Positions 1-9,893 of a stretch of DNA of 64,000 nt are shown here, in pieces (within the stretch, counting starts at the first letter, position 1; each line of letters starts with the position of its first letter). The stretch lies in NCBI GenBank assembly GCA_014860005.1, contig JACZKP010000065.1, positions 1 to 64,000 of the forward strand. The letters run 5' to 3'. The notes under the pieces were generated by a model. That model worked only from the letters and a program-made list of their open reading frames with translations, did not search any database and was not told where the DNA came from. This DNA comes from Verrucomicrobiota bacterium. GTDB lineage: Bacteria; Verrucomicrobiota; Verrucomicrobiae; Limisphaerales; UBA11358. A program made the position numbers and the translations under genes.

Positions 1-91
1 AACCCAGAGTGCCGACGATTTGCTCGGCGTAGCGTTGAGTCAGCAGTTCGACTTGCGGGGTGTTGGCGGGAGCAGGTGTCGGTTCAGACAT
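1..91 (-). CDS. N-terminus of an unidentified protein, cut by the window edge
   Basis: An ATG on the minus strand opens a reading frame that runs without a stop to the first base of the window (30 codons). The visible residues begin MSEPTPAPANTPQVELLTQ, a proline/alanine-rich start followed by a helical stretch ending AEQIVGTLG. A weak purine run (GGGTGG) sits just before the ATG. It is transcribed in the same direction as the FAH-like gene upstream of it, about 120 bases away, so it may be the next gene of that unit. No family is recognised from 30 residues. Confidence 0.45.
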   Translation of the reverse strand, partial: MSEPTPAPANTPQVELLTQRYAEQIVGTLG

Positions 92-210
92 GCCACCCGA
101 TTTACCAGAAACTCTTGGTTCCGGCTACGCCGGGTTAGGGAGAATCGTCCGGCGCAGGAGATTGTTCACGGCGGGCGATTAGATCAGGCTGGCCCGCTCG
201 GGTGCGCTGC

Positions 211-1017
211 TCACGCCGGCTCAGCCACCACCGGATTGGTCAGCGTGCCAATCGTCTCGATTTCAACACTGACGCTGTCGCCGACGCGCAACCAGCGGCG
301 CGGCGTGCGCGCCATGCCCACCCCCTGGGGTGTGCCGGTCAGAATCACGGTGCCGGGCAGCAGCGTGGTACTCCCGCTCAGAAACTCGATGAGCGCGGGC
401 ACATCGAAAATCATGTCGTTGGTGTTCGCCTCCTGAAGGACTTCCCCGCTTACGACTGTGCGGATGGCCAGGGCGTTCGGATTAAGAATCTCGTCGGTGG
501 TCACCAGACAAGGTCCCAGTGGACAGAAGGTGTCGAACGTCTTGCCGCGGCACCATTGTCCGCCACCGTATTCTTTTTGCCAGTCGCGGGCGCTGACGTC
601 GTTGGCGCAGGTGTAACCCAACACATAATCGAGGGCCTCGGTGCGCGGAACATTCTTGCCGCGTCTGCCGATGATTACCGCCAGTTCACATTCGTAATCC
701 ACCGCGTTGCTCTTTAGATGCGTTGGAAGAGAAATCGGATCACCGGGATGCTGCACCGTATTCAGTCCCTTGAAGAACAGAACCGGGAATTGCGGGATCT
801 TTGCATTCGTCTCCTGGGCGTGCTGGCGATAGTTCAAGCCGATGCACAGAATCATCGTCGGCTGGAGGGGCGCGAGCAGCTTTGCGATGTCGGCTGCTTC
901 GTCGGTCAGTTTTGGCGAATCGAAAATATCCCCGGCGAGCTGCAATGCCGTGCCGTCCGACTGCAGCGCGGCGTGGCCGATGTTTCCCTGGCGATCTTGA
1001 TAACGGATGATCTTCAT
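211..1017 (-). CDS. Fumarylacetoacetate hydrolase family protein
   Basis: A 268-residue member of the FAH family, which in catabolic pathways hydrolyses or isomerises beta-diketo acids such as 2-hydroxyhepta-2,4-diene-1,7-dioate and fumarylpyruvate, using a divalent metal. Seen directly: the GLNYRQHAQE signature that opens the FAH domain, the VDYECELAVIIG stretch carrying the acidic metal ligands, the NDVSARD segment, and the late VILTGTPQGVG motif. The ATG giving MKIIRYQDRQG was chosen because family homology starts there; the frame extends 42 codons further upstream with no family resemblance. It lies immediately downstream of the giant membrane protein gene on the same strand. The substrate cannot be told from sequence; a cytosolic aromatic or sugar-acid degradation role is inferred. 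Confidence 0.9.
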   Translation of the reverse strand: MKIIRYQDRQGNIGHAALQSDGTALQLAGDIFDSPKLTDEAADIAKLLAPLQPTMILCIGLNYRQHAQETNAKIPQFPVLFFKGLNTVQHPGDPISLPTHLKSNAVDYECELAVIIGRRGKNVPRTEALDYVLGYTCANDVSARDWQKEYGGGQWCRGKTFDTFCPLGPCLVTTDEILNPNALAIRTVVSGEVLQEANTNDMIFDVPALIEFLSGSTTLLPGTVILTGTPQGVGMARTPRRWLRVGDSVSVEIETIGTLTNPVVAEPA

Positions 1018-1093
1018 GCCCTGTTTAATTCCCGTTGCCGCGAGCGGCGTCAAGCTGTGTTTTGGCCTGAACGTGTCGCAGTGCGCTCCCCGA

Positions 1094-4000
1094 CTAATGT
1101 TGTCTCCGCACGGAAACCACCGCCACCACCGCCCACAACGCAAGGAAGCCCGCCAGACCCAGCACGATGGGTGTGAGCCAGTTGCCGGTCTTGGCGTTTG
1201 CGGCGGAGAGTTGAATGGTCATCGGTTTATTGATTTCGGTTTGCAGCACCTGCGTGAACGAATAGCGCAAGCCGCGCAACGGCAGATTCACGTGCAACGG
1301 TTGCACCCGGGCTACCGCCACTTCCTGCGCCTGCGCGAGCTTGGTCCACTGCGCTTCAGCGGCAGCGTTGTCGTACTGCGCGGTCAGTCCAACTCCGCCG
1401 GCCAGCGTTTGCGACGACGGACTTATTGGTGCTCCGGCATTGGCCACGCTGAAGGCTTGTTGCGCGTTGATCAGATTCTCTGCCTGGGCGCTGCGCAACT
1501 GTTGCTCCAGTTGTTTCACTTGAACGCCCTCGTCGAGTCCGGCGTAAACGTTCCCCTTGGCGCGGTTGAAGCCGGCCACCGCTTCGCGCACGTTGCCCAC
1601 CGACAGATTGCTCTGCGCCTTGCTCACATCCTTGAGCATCTCGGCTTTCGACGAGGCCTTGCTCGATTTTTCCTTCGCGAGATATTCGGACAGGCCGAAG
1701 CTCAACAGGGACGGCTTGGCCGCGACTTCGCGCCGCATCGTGCCGCTGAAGGCGTGGTAATCGTACTCCGGTGGCAGGAACAATTCCCACTGCGCGTTCT
1801 TCAAGGGAACATCGAATTTCGGCGAAACAAATCCCACTTGTCCGCGGACGCGCGGGAAGGTGTTCGTGCCTGCGTAAGTCAATTCAATGGTCACCGGTGC
1901 GTCGTCCGATCCCGACTGTTCGAGCGGGAGCAGCAGTTTGCCGTCGCGCCGGCTGGGCCGCACGGGCTGTCCCACCACAAAGGCCGACCACACCGATGCT
2001 CCGGGCGGGAGTTCAACTTCCAGGAACTGTCGTCCGTTGTTGCGTACGGCCAGCGACATCTCTGTCATCATCTGACCATCCTCGGCCACCACTGTCGTCA
2101 GCCGGGCGCTGTCCACGAGCGCCTGCAAGACTCCCGCCTCGGCAAAGCGTCGAGCCTCGAGCGCAAGTTGATAACCGGGCCGCACGTAACGATACGCGAG
2201 CACCGTGGACTCATCGGCCTGACCCGCCCATTCGGGAAACTCCCGCGTGTCCACCCGGGTCAAGTCCTGCGCGTTGATTTCGGTGACTTGCAACGGCGGT
2301 TGCGCGAGGATGGCGAGCAAGCCTGTCTCCCGCTCCACGCCGTCCGCCGCAACGCCGGCCAGCTCGATCAGATTTGTCCTGGTCATGCGCGGTTGTTCCC
2401 ACGTGACCGTGAGGGTGTACGCGCCACGGGTCGCGCTTTGCAGTTCCACGCGCCACAGTTCGCCGTCCTGATCCCGGCGACGGATGTTCGGTCCGGAAAT
2501 TTCCGCGTTCTTGAACGCCGCCGGAATCCGCAGCCGCAGTTCCTTGACCGGTGCGTTGGCAATGTCGTAGCGCACCAACGCGCGTCCGCTAACCAGCGAT
2601 TCGGTGAGGGTGATGGTGTTGACGATTTCGGTGCGCACCCAGGCGGCAACCGGCTCGGTGGCGATGCTCAATTTCCAATCGGGCAACGACGGCGGTTCCG
2701 GAGCCGTCAATTTGTAAGCCAATACACCGCCGGGCGGAACACTGCCCGACCGGGCGAATTCCGGCAGTTCGGTTGCCGGAATTTCCGTCAGCCCTTCGAA
2801 CGCTTCCGTCTTCACCGCCACGCCCGGTTCGGCCGAGACCGCGATGAAGCCGGCGAGTTTAACCGTGTCGAGCGGATGCACGCCCGCGACCGCGAAGGAT
2901 TTCGGCAATTCTCCGAAGTTGCGCGCCAGTTCAAGTCGCAACGCGTAGGTCCCCATCGTGCGCTCCGTCAAAGTGACTTCGAGCAAACTGGCGCTCTCCT
3001 TGGGCCGGCTCCATTGCAGCACGTTGCTGCCGGTCACACTTTCGACGCGGTAATCCACGGGCAAAGCCACCTTGAGGGCGAATACTCCCGCGCGCTTGAT
3101 CGTGTAATCAATCATTGCGGTCAGGTTCGCTTGATCCGCGCCCAGACGCAGGCTATGGCGCGCGACGGCTTCAATCTGGGGCTGGATGGCTTCGGCTCGC
3201 GTGCGCAGGGCAAAGTCCGGTTTCAAAAATCGAAATGCGCTGACGAGGTTATCGGCCTTGATCACGCCGGCGCGCACTAACTCATCCACGTCCACGCGCT
3301 GTAGGTCCTGAGCCGATTCCACCACAAGTCCCAGTTCCTCCGCTCCCCGCAAGGCGATCAACCCGGTTTCGCGTTTCACGTCCAGCGCGTGCGGCAGTTC
3401 GACGGCCACCGAAGCCGGCAACGCGTCCAGCGGCTTCTCCGTCTCCACCGTGAGCCGCCAGTTTTGCGGAATGCCTTTGAGCAGTTCCACAACGAGTACC
3501 TGGCCTGCGGTGTCTTCTTTGATTTCCCAAGTGCGCAGGCCATTGGCTTCCACGCGCAGCAGGCGCTGGCCTTTGGGCAGTCGCACGCGTGCTTCGCGCA
3601 ACTCGCCCTGCGTGATCTGGTAATCCAGGGCGGCCTGAACGTTCACCACGCCGCCGCCGAATGACACCAGCCCCGTGTTCTGGCAAAAGACCGTAGCGGC
3701 CACTTCCGCGGCGCGCTTCACGCGTGGCGTCCAACGCAGTTCAACTTTCTCGCCCGAACCGATCACGGCTTCGACGCGCGTCTGGTCCTGGTCCATCGTG
3801 CGCTGGAACGAAATGGCCGTGGGAAAATCCACATCCGCCTCGGGTTGGTCGAGCGCGAGCGACACCTGGCTGGACAGCGCCTCGGGAATGGCAAAGGTCA
3901 AATGCCGCTTGGTCACGTCGCCACCGGTTTTGACCAGCAGCCGGAATTGCACGGTGGCATTGGCCCGCTTCCCGAGCCGCACGGCGATGTTCCGCCCGTC

Positions 4001-7000
4001 CCGCGCAAGTTTGGCGTCGCCGCTCTTGACGGTGAACTGCTGCACCGCCACGTCATCGCCGAATAGTGTGATGGTTTGATGGGGCCGTGCGGCGGAGAGT
4101 TGCAGCGTGGCTTCGAGCAACGCGACGCGGTCGTTCACCGTGCCGGTGTAACTGGCGGCGAGCACCGAAACAGAGTCGAGTGGTGCCGAACGGGCGATGC
4201 TTACGCCGTTACTCGCGAGTGAACTACCCAGACCCAAAGTGAACCACAGCGCAATTGCCGCCGTCACCGGAGGCATGCCGGCACTCGGTTGCGCGAGTGG
4301 CGGAAGTGAATCCTCCGATTTTTCCAGCGGCCAGTATTTCCAAACCAGGAACGCGATTACCGCAACGAGCGCGGCCGGAAAGCCGACGATGAGCGCGTCG
4401 TGTAACGCGCGCCAGGCGATCAACAGGCTGCACACGGACACCAGCACCAACGCCAGCGCCACCGTGAGGATAAAGGTGTTGCGCCGGGCGCGCCGCCATT
4501 GCCACCACCAGACCGCGAGTCCCGCGACAAACGCCGCCACCTGCCACGCCATCTGCACAGTCTGGAAGGTGTGCAGCGGCATCAGCTTCGCCCGGATAGC
4601 GAGCGGCTCATCGAGCACGTTCAGGACTTTCGTAAACACCACCGGCTGGCCGGTGCGCGGCACTTCAATGCGAATGGAGCGGCGGCCAGCCGCGGGCGCG
4701 GGTGTGGCTGGCGGCGGCTGGAGTTGTGCGCTCATGACCGCCGTCTGCTGCAGTTGCTGCGCGACTTGCTGCGGACTCATTACCTGAAGCAGGCCGCGTT
4801 GGGCCAGTTCACCGAACTTGGCGGCGCTCATCGTTTGCACGCTGCCGTCGGCGAAGAGCACGGAGCAGGAATTGTTGATGATCGGCGAATAGGCGAGCAC
4901 CGATTCAGGGCTGAGGCTGGACACCGTCTGGCCGGAACCCAGGTAAATGTAGCGCTGCCCGGTTTGCGGATCGTATGTGACCTTTTCCGTGTTGAGCTCA
5001 TTTATCATCTCCTCGAACGAAACGGGAAAGCGGTCGTCGTTGTCCAAGGCGAACTGCCGCGCTGCGAGGCCGATTTGTTTCAGGTTGTTGGCACTGCTGA
5101 TGCGTTGGGCGCGGGACTTGGCCTTGGCGAGCGCGGGCAGCATCATGCCCGCGAGAACGGCCAGAATGGTGACCACCGCCAACACGGTGATCACACCGCT
5201 CCAACCGCGCCGCACCGCGGAGACCACCAGCGCAATGACCAGAAATGCCAGCGTGCCGATGACGAAGATTGCCCCACCGGCTTCGCGCAGCACCTGGCCG
5301 TAGAAGGAGAGAAATTTGCGCCACGCGTCCAGCACGTCGTAGGTGGTGCCCTGCGCCACGCTCATGCTGCCGCCGAAGCCGGAGAGCCGCAGCGACGCCG
5401 GAGCGTAGAGTTGCCATTCAGCGTAGGTGTTGGGCACGTCCGTCTTCGGCGCGACCAGCTCCAGAGGCTGCGACCAGCGTGATTTCATCGCAGTCGTGGT
5501 TTCGGCATAAACGACGTCCACGGCGAACGCCTGATCGCGATTGGCGTCGCGTGGCAGGGGCACGAGCACCCACTCGCCGTCGCGTTCGGGTTTCGCCGTT
5601 TGTCCGTTCACGTAACAACCCCACAATTTCGCGTCCGGCGGCAGTTGGAATTTCTGAAACTGTTTCTCGTTGTTCTTCACCATGAAGGAGGCCTGCGTCA
5701 GCAACTGGCCTGCCTCGGTGAGCACCGAGGTGATCTGCGTGCGGTCGGCGACGGCTTCGACCACGCGCTCCTCCTCATGCCGCTGCACGTCCACGCTCAG
5801 ATCGTAAGCATCGCCGCTGTATTGGTACGCCAGCAGCACGGAACGCGTGATCAGCGCACGGTCGGCGGCGGCGAGATCGAATTCATCCACCGCGCGCAGC
5901 GGATCCCCCGCGGGCCTGGCATCGAGTTTGAGACTGGCAGCCGCGGTGATGGCGACCGAACCCGTTTCGCGTTCGACCTCCACCGCGTGGATGCCGCCGA
6001 CGGGCAGCGTCGCGCCTTTGGGATCGAATTGATAATCGTACGTGACCACCAGCGTGTAACCGCCCCACGCGTTGTCCTGCAAACCAATGGTCCAGACATC
6101 GCCCGCCTGTTCCTTGCGCCGGATGTTTGGTCCGGTGAACTCCACGTTCCGGCAGTGCAGCGGAAGTCTGACCCGAAACTCCTGCACGCCCTGGTTGAGG
6201 ACGCCATAACGAATCGTGGCGCTGCCGCCGACTAGGCCGTTTCCAATTGTTACCAAGTTGAACACATCGGCCACGATCCGCGCGGCGAGACGCTCACTCG
6301 CAAGTGACAATCGCCAGTCTGGCTGATCCGCGCTGTAAGCGAGCAATTCATCTGTGCGATTCGCCAACCGGTTCACGGGAATCTCGCGCAGGCTGTTCAG
6401 TTCTGCGGTTTTCAATTGGATGCCCGGGGCCGAAGCCACACCGATCTGCGCGGTTTCCTTCGCCGCACCTGTCACGCGCAACGCTGCCAGCGCGATCTGG
6501 TCCGGGAATTGTTTGTGCGGTTGCTCCAGTTGCACCTCCAACTGGCGGACACCCAACACCCTTGCGGAAAAATTCACGCGCAGTTTCCCATCACTGACCG
6601 TCCAATCCTCGATGCCGTCCCCGCGCACGCCAGCCACAACGAATTCCGCAGGCGGCCGCAGTTCTGCCGAATAGATGCCGGCTTTTTCGACGTTGAGCGT
6701 GAGACGGTGTGCCACCACCAGTCGCGTTTCCTCGAGCCGCGCGCTCACCCGGTCGGCAACGTTGAGGACCGGCTCGATGCGCTTGAGTTTCAGGTTCAGC
6801 GCAAACGGACGACCATTGAAACGATACGCCGCGAGCGCGCCACCGGACGCATTGACCTGCCGTAAACTCGAGAGCGATTCTATCTCCACCAGCGTGTCCT
6901 CGGTGGTTACCGTCAAGCCGCCGGACTCACGTTCGACTTCCAGCGGCTGAGGCACCTGCAATGACGCGCTGGCAGGCATGCTTTCGACCGTTTGCTCCGA

Positions 7001-7831
7001 GTGCAAGGTGAGGGCGTAGCTCTTCTCGATCGGCTTTATAAACTCAATGGTAAGGATCTGCCGGTCACCCTCGACTTTGAGTTGCCAGTCGCGGATTTGC
7101 TCGCCAACGAGGCGGGTCAACGCCTGCGCCGCCGGCAGGGCGAGCGTCAGCCGGGCCGCGTTGCCTTGCAGCAGATCGTAGCGGATTTGCGTGGTGTACT
7201 TGATCACGGTGGGCGTGATTTGCGCGGTCACCGTGGTGTCCGCCGTGATCAAAGCCTTACGTGTGACTTCCGCGATCTTGCCCTGCCAGCGCAACGCGAC
7301 GGTCGGTGACGCACCCAGAAAACCCTTCACCCGCGACACACCGTTGGTCTGGATGGACTCCAGCACCGTGCCACTCAGAAGTTGAACTTCCATCCCGGCG
7401 CCGCTCGCCTGCGCATTGACAGACGCAATGGCCGCCGACGGGCCGGTGAACGAAATCTGATTCCACGGCTCGGCCCGGTGAATCCGCGCGACGAGTTCGA
7501 GTTTGAATTTGAATTTGCCCGGATGCGCGGCAATGAGCTGATAACGATTGCCTTCACGAACGATCTTCAACTGGTCGGACAATTTCGGCGGCAGCAACGC
7601 CACGTCGCCCTCAAACAGTTGCAGCGAGCTTTCGCCTTTGCCGGTGGCTTCGGCTTCAAGGTCCACGATAAAGCGAGCCTCGTCGTCGGTCAGATCTGCG
7701 TCGTAACGGACTTCCCGCAACGACAGCACGGCCGTGGGACCGGCTGCATCAGTGTTGTTCGCGAGCAAGGCTTCAGGGAACGCCATCAACGCCGCAGTGA
7801 GCATGACCGTCAAATAGGATAACGATTTCAT
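1094..7831 (-). CDS. Giant two-halved exported membrane protein with an embedded pseudopilin-like segment
   Basis: A 2245-residue protein with an N-terminal signal peptide (MKSLSYLTVMLTAALMAFP...) and a strong Shine-Dalgarno (GGAGGTCTT directly before the ATG), which decides the start. It is built of two related halves. Each has long beta-rich regions with matching phrases: GPNIRRKEQAGDVWTIGLQ in the first half and GPNIRRRDQDGELWRVELQ in the second, each followed by GGYTLVVT or GAYTLTVT. Between them lies a hydrophobic centre. From about residue 870 to 1010 the sequence LAGMMLPALAKAKSRAQRIS, then NNLKQIGLA and later SCSVLFADGSVQTM, closely resembles the pseudopilins of this lineage but lacks the GFTLIE cleavage site. 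Further membrane segments follow near residues 1095-1200 (including a VWWWQWRRARR turn) and one closes the C-terminus (AGFLALWAVVAVVSVRRQH). The fold and function are unknown; a cell-envelope role is inferred. No catalytic motif was recognised. Confidence 0.85.
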   Translation of the reverse strand: MKSLSYLTVMLTAALMAFPEALLANNTDAAGPTAVLSLREVRYDADLTDDEARFIVDLEAEATGKGESSLQLFEGDVALLPPKLSDQLKIVREGNRYQLIAAHPGKFKFKLELVARIHRAEPWNQISFTGPSAAIASVNAQASGAGMEVQLLSGTVLESIQTNGVSRVKGFLGASPTVALRWQGKIAEVTRKALITADTTVTAQITPTVIKYTTQIRYDLLQGNAARLTLALPAAQALTRLVGEQIRDWQLKVEGDRQILTIEFIKPIEKSYALTLHSEQTVESMPASASLQVPQPLEVERESGGLTVTTEDTLVEIESLSSLRQVNASGGALAAYRFNGRPFALNLKLKRIEPVLNVADRVSARLEETRLVVAHRLTLNVEKAGIYSAELRPPAEFVVAGVRGDGIEDWTVSDGKLRVNFSARVLGVRQLEVQLEQPHKQFPDQIALAALRVTGAAKETAQIGVASAPGIQLKTAELNSLREIPVNRLANRTDELLAYSADQPDWRLSLASERLAARIVADVFNLVTIGNGLVGGSATIRYGVLNQGVQEFRVRLPLHCRNVEFTGPNIRRKEQAGDVWTIGLQDNAWGGYTLVVTYDYQFDPKGATLPVGGIHAVEVERETGSVAITAAASLKLDARPAGDPLRAVDEFDLAAADRALITRSVLLAYQYSGDAYDLSVDVQRHEEERVVEAVADRTQITSVLTEAGQLLTQASFMVKNNEKQFQKFQLPPDAKLWGCYVNGQTAKPERDGEWVLVPLPRDANRDQAFAVDVVYAETTTAMKSRWSQPLELVAPKTDVPNTYAEWQLYAPASLRLSGFGGSMSVAQGTTYDVLDAWRKFLSFYGQVLREAGGAIFVIGTLAFLVIALVVSAVRRGWSGVITVLAVVTILAVLAGMMLPALAKAKSRAQRISSANNLKQIGLAARQFALDNDDRFPVSFEEMINELNTEKVTYDPQTGQRYIYLGSGQTVSSLSPESVLAYSPIINNSCSVLFADGSVQTMSAAKFGELAQRGLLQVMSPQQVAQQLQQTAVMSAQLQPPPATPAPAAGRRSIRIEVPRTGQPVVFTKVLNVLDEPLAIRAKLMPLHTFQTVQMAWQVAAFVAGLAVWWWQWRRARRNTFILTVALALVLVSVCSLLIAWRALHDALIVGFPAALVAVIAFLVWKYWPLEKSEDSLPPLAQPSAGMPPVTAAIALWFTLGLGSSLASNGVSIARSAPLDSVSVLAASYTGTVNDRVALLEATLQLSAARPHQTITLFGDDVAVQQFTVKSGDAKLARDGRNIAVRLGKRANATVQFRLLVKTGGDVTKRHLTFAIPEALSSQVSLALDQPEADVDFPTAISFQRTMDQDQTRVEAVIGSGEKVELRWTPRVKRAAEVAATVFCQNTGLVSFGGGVVNVQAALDYQITQGELREARVRLPKGQRLLRVEANGLRTWEIKEDTAGQVLVVELLKGIPQNWRLTVETEKPLDALPASVAVELPHALDVKRETGLIALRGAEELGLVVESAQDLQRVDVDELVRAGVIKADNLVSAFRFLKPDFALRTRAEAIQPQIEAVARHSLRLGADQANLTAMIDYTIKRAGVFALKVALPVDYRVESVTGSNVLQWSRPKESASLLEVTLTERTMGTYALRLELARNFGELPKSFAVAGVHPLDTVKLAGFIAVSAEPGVAVKTEAFEGLTEIPATELPEFARSGSVPPGGVLAYKLTAPEPPSLPDWKLSIATEPVAAWVRTEIVNTITLTESLVSGRALVRYDIANAPVKELRLRIPAAFKNAEISGPNIRRRDQDGELWRVELQSATRGAYTLTVTWEQPRMTRTNLIELAGVAADGVERETGLLAILAQPPLQVTEINAQDLTRVDTREFPEWAGQADESTVLAYRYVRPGYQLALEARRFAEAGVLQALVDSARLTTVVAEDGQMMTEMSLAVRNNGRQFLEVELPPGASVWSAFVVGQPVRPSRRDGKLLLPLEQSGSDDAPVTIELTYAGTNTFPRVRGQVGFVSPKFDVPLKNAQWELFLPPEYDYHAFSGTMRREVAAKPSLLSFGLSEYLAKEKSSKASSKAEMLKDVSKAQSNLSVGNVREAVAGFNRAKGNVYAGLDEGVQVKQLEQQLRSAQAENLINAQQAFSVANAGAPISPSSQTLAGGVGLTAQYDNAAAEAQWTKLAQAQEVAVARVQPLHVNLPLRGLRYSFTQVLQTEINKPMTIQLSAANAKTGNWLTPIVLGLAGFLALWAVVAVVSVRRQH

Positions 7832-8163
7832 AAGACCTCCACGTTTGGTTCGGCAGAACGCTATGTTCAAGTTGCGCCTCATGCGGAAAGGTCTAACACC
7901 GCCGCGCGCGGGGGTTGCCATGCGGCTGTAAAACGTTTGTAAAGGAATTGTGAGGCGCGCGGTACGGCCTCGATCGTTCCGGAGTTCAGTTGCGGTTCAC
8001 GCGATGGCGCCGAGTTGGACGCTGTGAGTGATGGGAATCATCGCGGTGGCGGCGGTTTTCGCAGAATGCAGACAGCTTTGTACATCACCGTTTCTGCAAT
8101 CTCCGTTTCCCTGCCGGCCTGCTCGCGATTCGATTCAGCCAGGCTTAACTTTACCGGCGCGTT

Positions 8164-8331
8164 CTACGGATCGGATGGGTCCGCAAGGGTGACCTTCGCC
8201 GCCACGATCGCCTCGCTTTCCGAATCCACCGCGGGTTCGACCTTGTAGGCCAGATGCGTGTGCCCGTCTTTCATTCTGGCAATCCGAATGGCGGGATCGC
8301 TGCGGGTTTCCGGTTGTTCATTGAAGACCTT
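8164..8331 (-). pseudogene. Transposase fragment, IS1182/IS5-like
   Basis: About 55 codons on the minus strand contain DPAIRIARMKDGHTHLAYK followed by VEPAVDSESEAIVAAKV. This is the conserved catalytic-core segment of IS1182-type DDE transposases, where it is normally DPEARIxRMKDGRTHLAYKAEHAVD. The frame stops just after ADPSDP, where intact enzymes continue ADQGDTTT and run on for many more residues. No start, terminal inverted repeats or remaining domains were found, so this is a relic. It shares the 7.8-8.6 kb gap with a second, unrelated mobile-element fragment. Confidence 0.6.
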
Positions 8332-8342
8332 CCAGCCTTTGC

Positions 8343-8606
8343 ATGCGTGGCCGCCCTGAAAAACTCCAACTCGCTCACCGTGTGCCCTCACCGCTGATCC
8401 GCCATCTCCTCTCTGAGGCGCACGCCAATTTGCTTTCGGCCGCAGCCGCCGCACGCGGACTGGGCCTCAGCCTGAGCCGCTTCCATCAACTCCGCACCGA
8501 TTACCTCCGCGCCGGCGTTCGCCTCTGGGCCATCCAAAACCAACTACAAGTGTTTGAACTGCGGCGAGAGCCTCGGGTGTTCCTGATCCAATCACCTGCT
8601 TCATAA
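8343..8606 (+). pseudogene. Helix-turn-helix fragment resembling the N-terminus of an integrase-core transposase
   Basis: An 87-codon frame whose centre, NLLSAAAAARGLGLSLSRFH then QLRTDYLRAG, looks like the helix-turn-helix start of ISNCY-like transposases, in which an alanine-rich helix precedes LGLSRSRFYxL. After RLWAIQNQLQVFELR the resemblance stops and the frame ends, so the catalytic core is missing. A decayed core of the same general type, which could be the same family, survives around the IS630 copy near 48.5 kb. It may instead be a small DNA-binding gene, but no Shine-Dalgarno is evident. The 7832-8659 interval holds nothing else that I can assign. Confidence 0.35.
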
Positions 8607-8608
8607 CG

Positions 8609-8632
8609 GGCCGGGGACTCAATTCCCCGGCC
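8609..8632 (+). terminator. Perfect 9-bp hairpin followed by a T-rich run
   Basis: GGCCGGGGA and TCCCCGGCC form a perfect stem around a six-base CTCAAT loop, followed on the plus strand by TGTGTCTTTTC. It starts two bases after the stop of the helix-turn-helix fragment and could terminate plus-strand transcription. The T-tract is short and interrupted, so efficiency is doubtful. Confidence 0.45.
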
Positions 8633-8659
8633 TGTGTCTTTTCGATCAAGAGCGAAGCT

Positions 8660-9778
8660 TCAGTGTTGCGGCAAATGCAACTGCCGATGGCGTTCCGCCT
8701 TGGGCAACTTCGCCAGCCGCTTCACGACCGCGTAGAAAGTTTCCAACTCGCCTTCGTTCGCCTCCAGCAGCCGAACGAACGCCGGAACGAGATCGTAATA
8801 TGTGGCCACCGTGTTGAGTTGCGCGTTGTTTAATTCCTGATCAAACCAGGCGTCATAACCGGCGTAACCATTCCACACCGACTTGAGTTGCTCATAGTCG
8901 CGACGCAATTCGTCGAAGATGCGCTGCTTTTCCTGCAACCGTTGGTCCGGCGACGCCACGGACAGCCTCCGCGTAGCTTTGAACCCGCCATCCGCCCCGT
9001 ACTCGTCGCCGTAGAGCACCGCCAGTTTTTGCCGCGCGATCTGGACGAGTTGCACGAACTGAACGTTGCGTTCGCGTGACTGCTCGTAACGCGCCAGTGC
9101 CTCGACGTCACCTTGGGCGCGCAGCCAGCGCCGCACGCCTGCTTCGGCCACCGCGGTGGCAAAGGCCTCGTTGAAATCCGTGTCGCCACGGGCAAACACC
9201 CGCTGATGCGCCAGTTCGTGGAACAGGATTTCCGCCAGCGCCGTTTCCGGATAATGAATGAAGGTGTTGAGCAGCGGATCCTTGAACCAGCCGAGGGTCG
9301 AGTAGGCTTCGATGCCCTCGACACTCACATCGAAGCCGCGCGCCCAAAGCCGGTTGGCATGGTCGTGCGCCTGAGCTTCGACAAAGTAACCGCGGTAATC
9401 GAGCGCGCCGACAATGGGATACCACCAGGTTTTTGCTTCGAGCGAAAACTCCGGACTCGCGGTGACGCTCCAGACCACGTACCGGCGGCCCATGTCGGCG
9501 TAGTGCCGGTAATGGCCATTGGCCGGGAGTTTGAGTTCATCCCGGGCAAAGGCGCAGATTTCGCGGGCCAACTGCAGCTTGGCCTTCAATTCCGCCGGCG
9601 TGTGTGGATTGGCCAGCAGCTTCTCGCAGGATTGTTTGCGCAGGATGACCTGTGCCTGACCGCGCGCGGCCTGCATGTAGAAGCCCGCCGTCTGGCAGCC
9701 CGTAAGGGTGGCCGCAGCAGTCAGCGAAAGCACCAGCGCCACGAGTTGGTGCCGTGCAATTGGCGATTTCCATCGCAT
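8660..9778 (-). CDS. Putative lipoprotein aminopeptidase (COG4324 / PF10023-like)
   Basis: A 372-residue protein starting with a short charged region, a hydrophobic stretch and a lipobox-like LTGC, so it is probably anchored as a lipoprotein at the outer or inner membrane. The zinc-protease signature HELAHQRVF lies around residue 187, followed by DTDFNEAFATAVAEAG, whose glutamate is in the right place for the third metal ligand. This HELAHQ...NEAFA arrangement is typical of the predicted aminopeptidase family. The C-terminal part is rich in charged helices (LQEKQRIFDELRRDYEQLKS). Its length matches the family. The gene stands alone, with transposase debris downstream and a divergently oriented oxidoreductase gene upstream. 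The peptide substrate is unknown. Confidence 0.85.
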   Translation of the reverse strand: MRWKSPIARHQLVALVLSLTAAATLTGCQTAGFYMQAARGQAQVILRKQSCEKLLANPHTPAELKAKLQLAREICAFARDELKLPANGHYRHYADMGRRYVVWSVTASPEFSLEAKTWWYPIVGALDYRGYFVEAQAHDHANRLWARGFDVSVEGIEAYSTLGWFKDPLLNTFIHYPETALAEILFHELAHQRVFARGDTDFNEAFATAVAEAGVRRWLRAQGDVEALARYEQSRERNVQFVQLVQIARQKLAVLYGDEYGADGGFKATRRLSVASPDQRLQEKQRIFDELRRDYEQLKSVWNGYAGYDAWFDQELNNAQLNTVATYYDLVPAFVRLLEANEGELETFYAVVKRLAKLPKAERHRQLHLPQH

Positions 9779-9893
9779 GATGCGTCCTTAATTTAGGCGA
9801 TAGAACAGACTTGCCAAGCGCGCGGCGCGGGCGAATGATGCGGTCCATGGAACAGGGCATTGGCATCGGGCAAACCACTTCGGGAAACGGATT

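Noticed and set aside
1007..3280. A 757-codon open frame on the plus strand
   Set aside because: It lies wholly antisense to the giant membrane protein, is rich in R, G, H and A and has no family signature; it is an artefact of high GC.
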